NCBI GenBank assembly: GCA_905235505.1
Contig: CAJOMJ010000014.1
Coordinates: 24,008-88,007, forward strand
DNA from: Paludibacteraceae bacterium
GTDB taxonomy: Bacteria > Bacteroidota > Bacteroidia > Bacteroidales > Paludibacteraceae
Reading direction: 5' to 3'
Length of the DNA stretch: 64,000 nucleotides
The position numbers and the translations under genes are program-made. Below the pieces are notes generated by a model, which was not told the origin of the DNA, searched no databases, and was given only the letters and a program-made list of their open reading frames with translations. Positions 34,697-41,993 of this stretch are shown in pieces (the first letter of the stretch is position 1; each line of letters begins with the position of its first letter).

Positions 34697-34887
34697 CCTT
34701 TTATGGACGTCACCATTTATACAATCGGTATAAGTGGAAGAAGAAAGTCACGGGTTTTGTACGATGCGTAAACTTAGATTACCATCACCTGAGTACTTTT
34801 GGTACCTCGTAAACTACAAGTCCCAACTTTTGTAGTTTCATCAGGGGAGCGGAGATTGTGAACAATAGTAGCAATCTCTGCTTTTTA
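34697..34887 (+). ncRNA. Candidate structured RNA gene in the IS
   Basis: No open frame of use is present, but the segment has a promoter, four hairpins and an intrinsic terminator. Hairpin 1: CCATTTATAC/GTATAAGTGG (10 bp, one G-T pair, loop AATCG). Hairpin 2: GAGTAC/GTACCTC with one bulge. Hairpin 3: AAACTACAA (34811-34819) / TTGTAGTTT (34830-34838), 9 perfect bp. CCTGA (near 34788) can pair with TCAGG (34841-34845) to enclose hairpins 2 and 3. Terminator: GCGGAGATTG (34849-34858) / CAATCTCTGC (34872-34881) then T5. The family is not recognised; Bacteroidales RNAs in Rfam should be compared. Confidence 0.6.
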
Positions 34888-35343
34888 TATAATATTCAGA
34901 ACCTTTTTAATAGATTCTCGTATTATTCTTCGTAATTGAGATTCTGTTATGGAAATAACATTGTTTTTACTTTCCATAATCATAGAACCAAATGGTTTGA
35001 ATATGATGTGCTCTATCAATATGAATATTTCACTATTAACTGCCTTTTGAATTCTGTATGTGGCTATGCCATATTCACACTCTGTTCGATACAAATTATT
35101 AGGTAGAATTGTAGAACCGTTAACCCATCCATAAGAAAATAGGCTAAACCATGAAAATATTTGTCTAATCCACTGAACCGTATTTGTAAACAATATTTTC
35201 CATTTCTGATATGACAATGTGGTATTTCCAAAATTGGTTTCTAAAATTCTATCTAACTCGGAATATACTTCTTTTGAAAAATAAACAGTATAAGAAATAG
35301 GATTTGCATTTGTTATTTGATGTGTGATATTTGTTTTAATCAT
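34885..35343 (-). CDS. Small protein with C-terminal TESQLR tag
   Basis: A 152-aa protein of no recognised family. The body (residues 1-120) is mixed, with ISYTVYFSKEVYSELDRIL near the start and YRIQKAVNSEIFILIEHIIF near 95. The C-terminus ITESQLRRIIRESIKKVL matches the N-terminus of the gene at 35734. Its ATG overlaps the stop of the 84-aa gene upstream (TGA/ATG), as in many toxin-antitoxin pairs, but no toxin fold can be named. Strongly A+T-rich. It converges on the candidate RNA gene, whose terminator ends at its stop codon. Confidence 0.65.
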   Translation of the reverse strand: MIKTNITHQITNANPISYTVYFSKEVYSELDRILETNFGNTTLSYQKWKILFTNTVQWIRQIFSWFSLFSYGWVNGSTILPNNLYRTECEYGIATYRIQKAVNSEIFILIEHIIFKPFGSMIMESKNNVISITESQLRRIIRESIKKVLNII

Positions 35344-35594
35344 TTATCTGAAGTAAATTTTGCTTCAATGTTATTTACAAGTGTTTGCAATTCTGTTAAT
35401 GAGACATAACCATGTTCCTGTGCATATTCTTCTTTAGTACATGGTATTTGCTGACATAGTTTGTTAATATCAACAGATTCCTCGTTTTCTAAAATCACAC
35501 CGCTCAAAGAATTAAGGTATTCTCCTTGTTCTGAATACGAAAGTTTCTTGAAATCTTCGAGAAGCATGTTTCCTATATATTCTTTCTTTTCCAT
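35340..35594 (-). CDS. Small acidic protein, partner of the 152-aa gene
   Basis: An 84-aa acidic, mainly helical protein (MEKKEYIGNMLLEDFKKLSY; then DINKLCQQIPCTKEEYAQEH). No family is recognised. ATG at 35594 is preferred over an upstream ATG at 35639, which would lie upstream of the predicted start of transcription. It is the first gene of a two-gene operon with a 4-bp overlap. Size, acidity and order would fit an antitoxin or an adaptor; nothing in the sequence proves it. Confidence 0.6.
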   Translation of the reverse strand: MEKKEYIGNMLLEDFKKLSYSEQGEYLNSLSGVILENEESVDINKLCQQIPCTKEEYAQEHGYVSLTELQTLVNNIEAKFTSDK

Positions 35595-35628
35595 ACTTAT
35601 AAATACTTTTAAGTTACTAATTCTTCTG

Positions 35629-35660
35629 CAAATATACAACTATTTTTTCATATTAACAAA
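35629..35660 (-). promoter_or_regulatory. Promoter of the two-gene operon in the IS
   Basis: Minus strand TTTG (35657-35660), 20 bases, TATATTTG (35629-35636). Transcription would begin near 35624, 30 nt before the ATG at 35594. Confidence 0.68.
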
Positions 35661-35733
35661 TATTTTCTTGTTTTAGTAGTGTTTTTTTTCTAAACTAATA
35701 AGTATTTATATAATAAAAAATACAAACAAGAAT

Positions 35734-36129
35734 ATGAAAAAGCAAACAATTAAACTAAATGAATCTCAATTGAGAAATATTATTAAAGAAAGTGTGAAGA
35801 AAATCATAAAGGAAGGGTTTGGTGATTCATATGTTGAACGCGCAATAAAAGAGATGATAGAGAAGGCACAGTATGAACCATGGCTAAATGAATTACATGA
35901 GTTAATGGGATATGGTGATATTGATGTTCACTATCGTTACGAAGATGGGGATGATTCTGATGAACCAAGCGGGGTTTATTTTCATAACTTTGGTGATACT
36001 GTCATTATTACGCCGACTTCAGTTTTCGCAACGGAAGGATATAGATTGAATCCGAAAGTTTATGAAAAATTGAAAGAATTGGCTAAACCATTACAACACA
36101 AAATTACAGAGATACTAAATAACATCTAA
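35734..36129 (+). CDS. Small acidic protein with N-terminal TESQLR-type tag
   Basis: A 131-aa protein that begins MKKQTIKLNESQLRNIIKES followed by VKKIIKEGF; this stretch matches the C-terminus of the 34885 gene and the start of the 33952 pseudogene. The rest is acidic (VHYRYEDGDDSDEPSGVYFH, residues about 69-88) and ends in a helix. No family is recognised. It is divergent from the 84-aa gene and its 3' end overlaps the transposase gene by 4 bp in convergent orientation. A+T-rich composition marks it as foreign cargo. Confidence 0.65.
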   Translation: MKKQTIKLNESQLRNIIKESVKKIIKEGFGDSYVERAIKEMIEKAQYEPWLNELHELMGYGDIDVHYRYEDGDDSDEPSGVYFHNFGDTVIITPTSVFATEGYRLNPKVYEKLKELAKPLQHKITEILNNI

Positions 36130-37109
36130 CCAATTAACCTCACATGGCTATAACCACAGCAATGTCTGAAAGCGATGTCAAACATCAGTTTGAACCTCTC
36201 ACCTTCAGACATTTCTTTTGTATTATACCTAAACACACTCTCATCAATATATCTCGGTAAATACGAACGATTAACCATATGGTACGTTCCAAATACCATT
36301 CTCTTGAAACCGCCCCAGAAGCCTTCAATACGATTAGTAGTAAAGCCTTCCGCATTAGTAAACTCTCTATCCTTGTGACAAACCACTCCATGGTAGTAAC
36401 CCTTCTCACTTCTATCTATAGCCGCATATACGCCTAACTCATCGGTAGTAATACAACTTCCTTCTTCTACGTTATTCTCAAGTATACTCATAATCGTCTT
36501 GGTAGTGCAATTCTCTACACGCATTACACGGGCATAGGTGTGAATATGAGACCTATTGTCTGCATCCACGGTATAACTTGTTTCTACCATGCCGAATATA
36601 GGGGTTTTAGTCTTGGTACTACGCCCCTGTGTACCTTCCACCTTCTGTTTATTATGTTTGTTGGTTTCTCTACCACCGAGATACATTTCATCACATTCCA
36701 CGTTACCAGATAACATTCTACTCTCGTCTTGCTTCATCAATGCACGTACACGATGGAGCATATACCATGCAGTGGTCTGTGTTACCTCTATATCCTTTGC
36801 GAGTTGTACCGAGGAGATACCATTCTTATGGCTGCTAATGAGGTACATACCAATCATCCATTTACTGATAGGGAGTTTGGTATTCTCGAAGATAGTACCT
36901 GCAAGGACAGAGAAGGATTTATTGCAATGCTCACAACGGTATTCCTGTTTTGATCCGTTACGATGGGCGATGTGAACAGAACCACAATACGGACAACGTA
37001 CCACGCCGTCAGACCAACGTTGATGTTTAAGGAAAGAATAGCAGTTTGCTTCGTTGGAAAAGTGTTTGATTACCTGTACTATAGAATTGAAGTTAGTGAA
37101 GTTCAGCAT
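36126..37109 (-). CDS. IS1595-family transposase
   Basis: A 327-aa DDE-type transposase. The N-terminus has a zinc ribbon (CPYCGSVHIAHRNGSKQEYR then CEHC, residues 39-62). The catalytic region has VECDEMYLGG (first acidic residue, near 139), ITTDELGVYAA (second, near 224) and TNRIEGFWGGFKR near 265, the conserved N-x-E/W-x2-K segment of the family. Length and motifs are complete, so it may be active. It lies near the right end of the element. Confidence 0.9.
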   Translation of the reverse strand: MLNFTNFNSIVQVIKHFSNEANCYSFLKHQRWSDGVVRCPYCGSVHIAHRNGSKQEYRCEHCNKSFSVLAGTIFENTKLPISKWMIGMYLISSHKNGISSVQLAKDIEVTQTTAWYMLHRVRALMKQDESRMLSGNVECDEMYLGGRETNKHNKQKVEGTQGRSTKTKTPIFGMVETSYTVDADNRSHIHTYARVMRVENCTTKTIMSILENNVEEGSCITTDELGVYAAIDRSEKGYYHGVVCHKDREFTNAEGFTTNRIEGFWGGFKRMVFGTYHMVNRSYLPRYIDESVFRYNTKEMSEGERFKLMFDIAFRHCCGYSHVRLIG

Positions 37110-37248
37110 ATTCGTGTATTTGTATTAGTTTCTATTATTAAAACTAATGCAAAATTACGAAAAGTCCAGCAGATAATCAAAAAAATGGAATTTAATGGAA
37201 AAAATTGGAAGATTTTGGAAGAAAAAAACAAGGAGTTAGACCATTTTT

Positions 37249-37334
37249 AGGTGCTAACTCCTATATAATTTCCTAAAAATATATGGGTTAGACCATTCAT
37301 TATGGTGCTAACTCCTATATAATTCCCTTAAAAA
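37249..37334. repeat. Doubled right end of the IS
   Basis: GGTGCTAACTCCTATATAAT occurs at 37250 and again at 37304, 54 bp apart, each preceded by TTAGACCATT. The outer copy is the true terminus (continuing CCCT to 37328). The inner copy has TTTCC in place of TTCCC. A tandem duplication of the end is the simplest reading. Confidence 0.75.
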
Positions 37335-37368
37335 TTGGTTCGAGAACAGAATGGCAGGGGGGGGGTAC

Positions 37369-37404
37369 AAAAAACAGAACAACCCTCGTTGTTCTGTTTT
37401 TTTT
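37369..37404. terminator. korAB terminator
   Basis: AAAAAACAGAACAAC (37369-37383) and GTTGTTCTGTTTTTT (37388-37402) form a perfect 15-bp stem with a CCTC loop, flanked by A and T runs. It lies downstream of korB on the minus strand and also insulates the IS side. A run of nine G precedes it at 37357-37365. Confidence 0.85.
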
Positions 37405-37478
37405 GTCTAAGTATGTAGAACCTTTTGAGAGACGGTTTGTAGGATGTCTCTGCAAGTATGTAGCCGGACACGGCAATG

Positions 37479-38498
37479 TTATATCTCCCAATGCTCGAGT
37501 GTGGCTACGAGTTCGTCGAAGTTGTGGACACGGCTATTCTGCTGCACTTCCTGAATCTGGCGGTTGACGGCATTGTCGTAGGTCTCTTCTTCCACATTGC
37601 GTATCACTCCCAATGCCACAGGAAGTTCGTCAGGTTGAGCACCAGCTTCGGTCACTTGCCCCATAAGAGCGAGCATGCGGTGGAGTGTCGGGTCTTGGGT
37701 GGTGGCATCGTGCACAAGCACCCGTTCGTCGTTGGCGGATACCACAATGAGTTTGGGTATAACACCTTGCGAATAGTCGAGAGCAAGACCTTTGTCTTTG
37801 TTTGCACCGAATATCATTGGTTTGCCGTGCTCAAGCAGTATGGTGTGGTCGGCGCGTGTCTCGCGGTCGGATATCCATGCGTGTGTACCATTGTTGAAAA
37901 TGACGCAGTTGACAAGACATTCGACGACTGAGGCGCCTTTGTGACGTTGTGCTTCGACCATGCAACTAACAGTGGTGGGCATGTCCACATCAAGCGTCCG
38001 GGCGAAGAATGTGCCTCGTGCGCCAAAGACCAGTTCGGCGGGTATGAAGGGACGCTCTACAGTGCCGAAGGGAGACGACTTGCTGACGAAACCTTTGGGT
38101 GAGGTGGGGGAGTACTGCCCCTTGGTAAGACCGTAGATACGGTTGTTGAAGAGACAGATATTAAGGTCCACATTGCGGCGGAGACTGTGAATGAAGTGGT
38201 TGCCGCCGATAGCGAGACAGTCGCCATCGCCGGTCATCTGCCAGACGGTGAGGTCAGGGTTGGCAGTCTTGACACCTGTGGCGATAGCAGCACCACGCCC
38301 GTGTATAGTGTTGAAGCCATAGGTGGCGAGGTAGTGGGGCATACGGCTTGAGCAGCCTATACCTGAGATGACAACGGTTTTATATGTAGGTACGCCAATC
38401 TCTGCCATTGCCTTTTGCAGTGCGGCGCAAATAGCATGGTCGCCGCATCCGGGGCAGAAACGTACATATTGGTCTGATTTGAAATCTTGTGCTTCCAT
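37479..38498 (-). CDS. korB: 2-oxoglutarate:ferredoxin oxidoreductase, beta subunit
   Basis: The TPP-binding subunit of a 2-oxoacid:ferredoxin oxidoreductase, which decarboxylates 2-oxoglutarate (or a related 2-oxoacid) to the acyl-CoA and reduces ferredoxin. The 339-aa chain has CPGCGDHAICAALQKAM near the start (iron-sulfur/cofactor region), GIGCSSRMPHYLATYGFNTI near 46, and the TPP motif GDGDCLAIGGNHFIHSL with the N-x-x-Y-G-L-T-K-G-Q follow-up near 140. It lies 64 bp after korA on the same strand. The precise 2-oxoacid is inferred from family context. Confidence 0.92.
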   Translation of the reverse strand: MEAQDFKSDQYVRFCPGCGDHAICAALQKAMAEIGVPTYKTVVISGIGCSSRMPHYLATYGFNTIHGRGAAIATGVKTANPDLTVWQMTGDGDCLAIGGNHFIHSLRRNVDLNICLFNNRIYGLTKGQYSPTSPKGFVSKSSPFGTVERPFIPAELVFGARGTFFARTLDVDMPTTVSCMVEAQRHKGASVVECLVNCVIFNNGTHAWISDRETRADHTILLEHGKPMIFGANKDKGLALDYSQGVIPKLIVVSANDERVLVHDATTQDPTLHRMLALMGQVTEAGAQPDELPVALGVIRNVEEETYDNAVNRQIQEVQQNSRVHNFDELVATLEHWEI

Positions 38499-38562
38499 AA
38501 GACAGAAGGTTTGAGAAGTTCGAGGGGTTTGAGAAGTTTGATAAGTTCTTTGCAGATTGTAT

Positions 38563-40392
38563 TTACGATTTGATATATTCCACTATTTCGTGCACTTGCA
38601 GTGGTTGTGCTCCGAGACTGTTGAACTGCTCAAAGTGCAATCCTTCTATTTTGCCTCTCAGATAGGTGGCGAACTGTCCTGTGTTGAGTTCGCAGACCAC
38701 GATGCGTTTGTAGTTGCGCAGCACTTGTTCGGTGTTTCGCGGGAGAGGGTTGATATAGTTGAAATGTGCGAGTGCTGCAGGTGTCCCATTCTCGTTGAGG
38801 GTATCTACAGCGGCTTTGAGATGTCCTTCGGTAGAACCGAACCCGACGAGCAGGATGTCGGCATCTTTGTTGCCATATATTTCAAGCAGGGGTATATGTT
38901 GTGCCACTTGCTCCACTTTCTTGCGGCGATTCTCTATCATGAGGGCATGGTTGGCAGGGTCGGTAGAGATAGAACCTTTCTTGCTGTCGCGCTCCAGACC
39001 TATATTGCGGTGTTCAAACCCTTCTTTGCCGGCGGGAGCGAAATAGCGTATCAGTGTCTCGGGGTCGCGCAGAGCGGGGTTGTATTGTCCTTTCAGACTG
39101 TCGGGTACTCCTTGCGGGTGAATGTCGGGCAGTTCCGCCATCTTGGGCAGTTTCCAGAGCGAGGTGCCATTGGCGAGATAGGTGTCGGAGAGGAGGATGA
39201 CGGGTGTCATGTTCTCGAGTGCGAGCCGTGAGGCTTCGTATGCGTATTGGAAACAGTTGGCAGGTGTGGAGGCGGCGATAACCACAGCGGGGCACTCTCC
39301 GTTTCTGCCATAGACAGCCTGCAGGAGGTCGGTCTGTTCGGTTTTGGTGGGCAAACCGGTGCTTGGTCCGCCACGCTGCACATCTATTACTACCAGCGGC
39401 AATTCAGCCATAACGGCGAGTCCTGTTGCTTCGGATTTGAGCGAGAGACCCGGTCCGCTTGTGCTTGTTACAGCAAGGCAGCCGGCGAAGCTTGCTCCGA
39501 TAGCAGTGCAGACGCCTGATATCTCGTCTTCAGCCTGAACGACAACGGCACCAACGTCTTTTCTTGCCGCCAACTCCTGCATGATGTCGGTGGCAGGGGT
39601 GATAGGGTAGGAACCGAGGAAGAGGCGTTTGCCTGCTTTCTCTGCGGCTGCTATCAGTCCGAGGGCAGTGGCTTTGTTGCCTGCGATGGATGTGTAAGAA
39701 CCATGTGGCAGGTCTTCGGACTTGCCGATGGTATAGGTATTGATATTCAGAGCGAGGTTCTGACCATAGTTATATCCGTCGGTGAGCACTTTGATGTTAG
39801 CAGTCAGCAGGTCTGGTTTCTTCTTGAACTTGTTTTCAAGGAAATGCACAGCCTTGTCGATAGGGCGGGAGAAGAGCCAGCATACAAGTCCGAGAGCGAA
39901 CATGTTTTTCGAGCGAAGGATGGCTTTGTTGTCCATACCCGAGTCTTTCAGACTCTCTTTGGTGAGTGTGGTGAGTGCCACAGGTATAATCTGCTGACTC
40001 TCGGGCAAACCCAACTCGGTAAAGGGGTTGTCGGTAGTGTAGAGCGCTTTCTCAAGGTCTTTCTTGGTGAAGCTGTCCGTATCTATTATTATTACGGAGT
40101 CGGGGCGTATGTTTCCGGTGTTTACTTTCAGTGCAGCAGGGTTCATTGCTACGAGTACGTCTGCTTTGTCGCCCGGTGTATAGACATGACTGCTGCCGAG
40201 TTGCACCTGGAAACCGCTTACACCGCCCAATGTACCTTGCGGTGCGCGTATCTCAGCGGGAAAATCAGGGAAAGTGCTTATCTCATTGCCGAGAATGGCA
40301 GAGAGATTGGAAAAAAGAGTGCCGGTAAGTTGCATGCCGTCGCCACTGTCGCCACAGAAGCGTATTACCACACTCTTGAGTTCTGTGTTCAT
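38563..40392 (-). CDS. korA: 2-oxoglutarate:ferredoxin oxidoreductase, gamma-alpha fused subunit
   Basis: A 609-aa fusion. Residues 1-190 are the gamma domain (VVIRFCGDSGDGMQLTGTLF at the start). From about 205 on is the alpha pyrimidine domain (LGLIAAAEKAGKRLFLGSYP, AEDEISGVCTAIGASFAGCL, TSTSGPGLSLKSEATGLAVM) and a transketolase-like C-terminal domain. The gamma-alpha fusion is the usual form in Bacteroidetes. Its promoter is at 40497-40528. It works with KorB in anaerobic carbon metabolism. Confidence 0.92.
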   Translation of the reverse strand: MNTELKSVVIRFCGDSGDGMQLTGTLFSNLSAILGNEISTFPDFPAEIRAPQGTLGGVSGFQVQLGSSHVYTPGDKADVLVAMNPAALKVNTGNIRPDSVIIIDTDSFTKKDLEKALYTTDNPFTELGLPESQQIIPVALTTLTKESLKDSGMDNKAILRSKNMFALGLVCWLFSRPIDKAVHFLENKFKKKPDLLTANIKVLTDGYNYGQNLALNINTYTIGKSEDLPHGSYTSIAGNKATALGLIAAAEKAGKRLFLGSYPITPATDIMQELAARKDVGAVVVQAEDEISGVCTAIGASFAGCLAVTSTSGPGLSLKSEATGLAVMAELPLVVIDVQRGGPSTGLPTKTEQTDLLQAVYGRNGECPAVVIAASTPANCFQYAYEASRLALENMTPVILLSDTYLANGTSLWKLPKMAELPDIHPQGVPDSLKGQYNPALRDPETLIRYFAPAGKEGFEHRNIGLERDSKKGSISTDPANHALMIENRRKKVEQVAQHIPLLEIYGNKDADILLVGFGSTEGHLKAAVDTLNENGTPAALAHFNYINPLPRNTEQVLRNYKRIVVCELNTGQFATYLRGKIEGLHFEQFNSLGAQPLQVHEIVEYIKS

Positions 40393-40496
40393 GATTTATA
40401 TTGGTTATAATGTTTCTAATCAGGTTGTTGTGCGCGATATAGGTATTCTTGTTTCAGATAAGACCTGCATGCGGAAACACCCTTTGATTCGGGGTA

Positions 40497-40528
40497 CAAA
40501 GGTAATGTATTTTTATGGAATGGACAAA
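40497..40528 (-). promoter_or_regulatory. korA promoter
   Basis: Minus strand TTTG (40525-40528), 20 bases, TACCTTTG (40497-40504). It is divergent from the rpsU promoter 16 bp away. Confidence 0.75.
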
Positions 40529-40543
40529 TTTTTTTACGTAGTA

Positions 40544-40575
40544 CTTGCATAATTAAAAAACTTGCAGTACCTTTG
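40544..40575 (+). promoter_or_regulatory. rpsU promoter
   Basis: CTTG (40544-40547), 20 bases, TACCTTTG (40568-40575); leader of about 80 nt before the ATG at 40659. Confidence 0.7.
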
Positions 40576-40658
40576 CAACCCGTTTCGGAATAATATATTC
40601 AGAACGCATAAGAAACAACATAAACAATACTAAACAATATTAAAAACCAAAAGAAAAC

Positions 40659-40853
40659 ATGATTGTAGTACCGGTAAAAGAGGGCGAGAACATAGAGCGC
40701 GCCTTGAAGAAGTTCAAACGTAAATTCGAGAAAACAGGTGTGGTAAAAGAGTTGCGCCGTCGTCAGCAGTTTGAGAAACCTTCAGAGATTAAGCGCGAGA
40801 AGATGATGCATGCTATTTATGTTCAGCAGATGCATGCTCATGACGAAATCTAA
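40659..40853 (+). CDS. rpsU: 30S ribosomal protein S21
   Basis: A 64-aa basic protein of the 30S subunit, which helps base-pairing of mRNA with 16S rRNA. IVVPVKEGENIERALKKFKR at the start and the K-R-rich middle (ELRRRQQFEKPSEIKREK) are typical of bS21. It is a single-gene unit with its own promoter and terminator. Confidence 0.95.
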   Translation: MIVVPVKEGENIERALKKFKRKFEKTGVVKELRRRQQFEKPSEIKREKMMHAIYVQQMHAHDEI

Positions 40854-40891
40854 TTTGTAAAGAATCATTTCGTTTCATAGTATATATATTC

Positions 40892-40924
40892 AGGGTGTCC
40901 GTCAATGACGGGTACCCTTTTCTT
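40892..40924. terminator. rpsU terminator
   Basis: AGGGT-GT-CCGTC (40892-40903) pairs with GACGG-GT-ACCCT (40907-40918) around an AAT loop with a GT/GT internal mismatch, followed by TTTTC. It lies between convergent rpsU and the prenyl synthase gene. Confidence 0.75.
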
Positions 40925-40945
40925 GTTTTACGTTGTATTGAAGGA

Positions 40946-41911
40946 TTAAAACACCCTGTTGACAGTGTGATTGAGGAGGAGTGTGAGCGCTTCGGTAGTG
41001 GGAGAGGGCCGGAAAGCGGAGAGTGCGGAGAGAGCGGTCAGCATGTGTTCGTGCATACGCTGCTGGGCATAGTGGATACCGTCGTAGCGGAGCACAAACG
41101 ATTTGATGTCGTTCTCGGTCTTGAGAGTGAATGGCTGTTGTGTGAGAGCGATGATATGTTGCGCCTCCTGCTTGGGAGCACGGTTGAGAGAGATAAGCAG
41201 GGGCAAGGTTACTTTACCGTCGCGTATGTCACTCATGGTGGGCTTACCGAGTTCTTCAGAGTCGCTATAGTCCAGTATGTCGTCTTGCATCTGAAAGCAG
41301 ATGCCGAGTTCTTCGCCGAAGCATGAGAGGGCAGTTTCCTGCTTCATAGTTGCTCCCGAGCTTGCTGCTCCCGCTTCGCAACATGCGGCAAACAGACGGG
41401 CTGTCTTATGCTCGATAATACCGAAATAGTCTTTCTCGGTTATCCACATATCATCATTCGAGTGGAGTTGGAGAAGTTCGCCTTCGCTGAGTGCTTCACC
41501 CATGTCGGAGACGATACCGAGTATCTTTACATTGCGAAGACCGGCAATGATATCTATCACTTTTGCCAACAGATAGTCTCCGGTGAGTACTGCTATTTTG
41601 TTGTTCCATCGGGCATTGACAGAGGGCAGTCCGCTGTCGCTACCGTCAACCACATCGTCATGAATAAGACTTGCTGTATGCAGCATTTCGAGAGCGACGG
41701 CGGTCTGTATGGTCTTCTCGTTGATTCCATGGCAGAGTTTGGCACTGAGAAGTACCAGAAGCGGTCTCAGCTGTTTGCCCCGTCGTGCGAGCACTATGGA
41801 CAACACTTCTTTGAGTAGGGGGTTGTCGGTCTGAAGTGCCTGCTCGAAACTGCGTTCAAACTGCTGAAACTCTTCGGCAACGGGTTGACGTATTTGCTCA
41901 AGGGTAATCAT
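40946..41911 (-). CDS. Polyprenyl diphosphate synthase
   Basis: Makes the long isoprenoid diphosphate for menaquinone (octaprenyl-type) by adding isopentenyl units. The 321-aa chain has the first aspartate-rich motif LIHDDVVDGSD near 80, the second FQMQDDILDYSDSEELGKP near 207, and RRGKQLRPLL near 44, typical of E-type prenyltransferases. ATG at 41911 (MITLEQIRQPV) is preferred over an upstream TTG at 41923. The product length cannot be told. Confidence 0.92.
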   Translation of the reverse strand: MITLEQIRQPVAEEFQQFERSFEQALQTDNPLLKEVLSIVLARRGKQLRPLLVLLSAKLCHGINEKTIQTAVALEMLHTASLIHDDVVDGSDSGLPSVNARWNNKIAVLTGDYLLAKVIDIIAGLRNVKILGIVSDMGEALSEGELLQLHSNDDMWITEKDYFGIIEHKTARLFAACCEAGAASSGATMKQETALSCFGEELGICFQMQDDILDYSDSEELGKPTMSDIRDGKVTLPLLISLNRAPKQEAQHIIALTQQPFTLKTENDIKSFVLRYDGIHYAQQRMHEHMLTALSALSAFRPSPTTEALTLLLNHTVNRVF

Positions 41912-41993
41912 AAACGGCTGCAAAGATAGTATATTTTGAGCAAATACGAAAGAGAAAAAACAGGAGGTATAGGTTTTTTCGACCTGTCAGGAC

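Larger units (their letters stand above)
34566..37328. mobile_element. IS1595-family element with passenger genes
   Basis: Left end AGGGAATTATATAGGAGTTA (34566 on, 24 bp) is a perfect inverse of the right end that finishes at 37328. TAAAAAT abuts both ends (34559-34565 and 37329-37335), within an 8-bp TTAAAAAT shared at 34558 and 37328, in line with the 8-bp target duplication of the family. Inside lie a candidate RNA gene, a two-gene operon, a tagged small gene and the transposase. At 2.76 kb it is far longer than the transposase needs, so it carries cargo. The right end has an extra internal copy of the terminal repeat. Confidence 0.78.

Noticed and set aside
34697-34887. Retron or CRISPR-like RNA
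   Set aside because: No reverse transcriptase, cas gene or spaced direct repeats are nearby.
34885-35594. Firm toxin-antitoxin call for the two-gene operon
   Set aside because: Only size, order and overlap fit; no toxin or antitoxin fold is recognisable.
30962-37335. tRNA-Leu as the attachment site of an integrative element covering the whole island
   Set aside because: No repeat of the tRNA 3' end was found at the right side and no integrase gene is present; only the IS1595 unit has visible ends.
37357-37365. G9 run as a phase-variable tract
   Set aside because: It lies between the IS end and a terminator, not in a promoter or coding frame; probably neutral.
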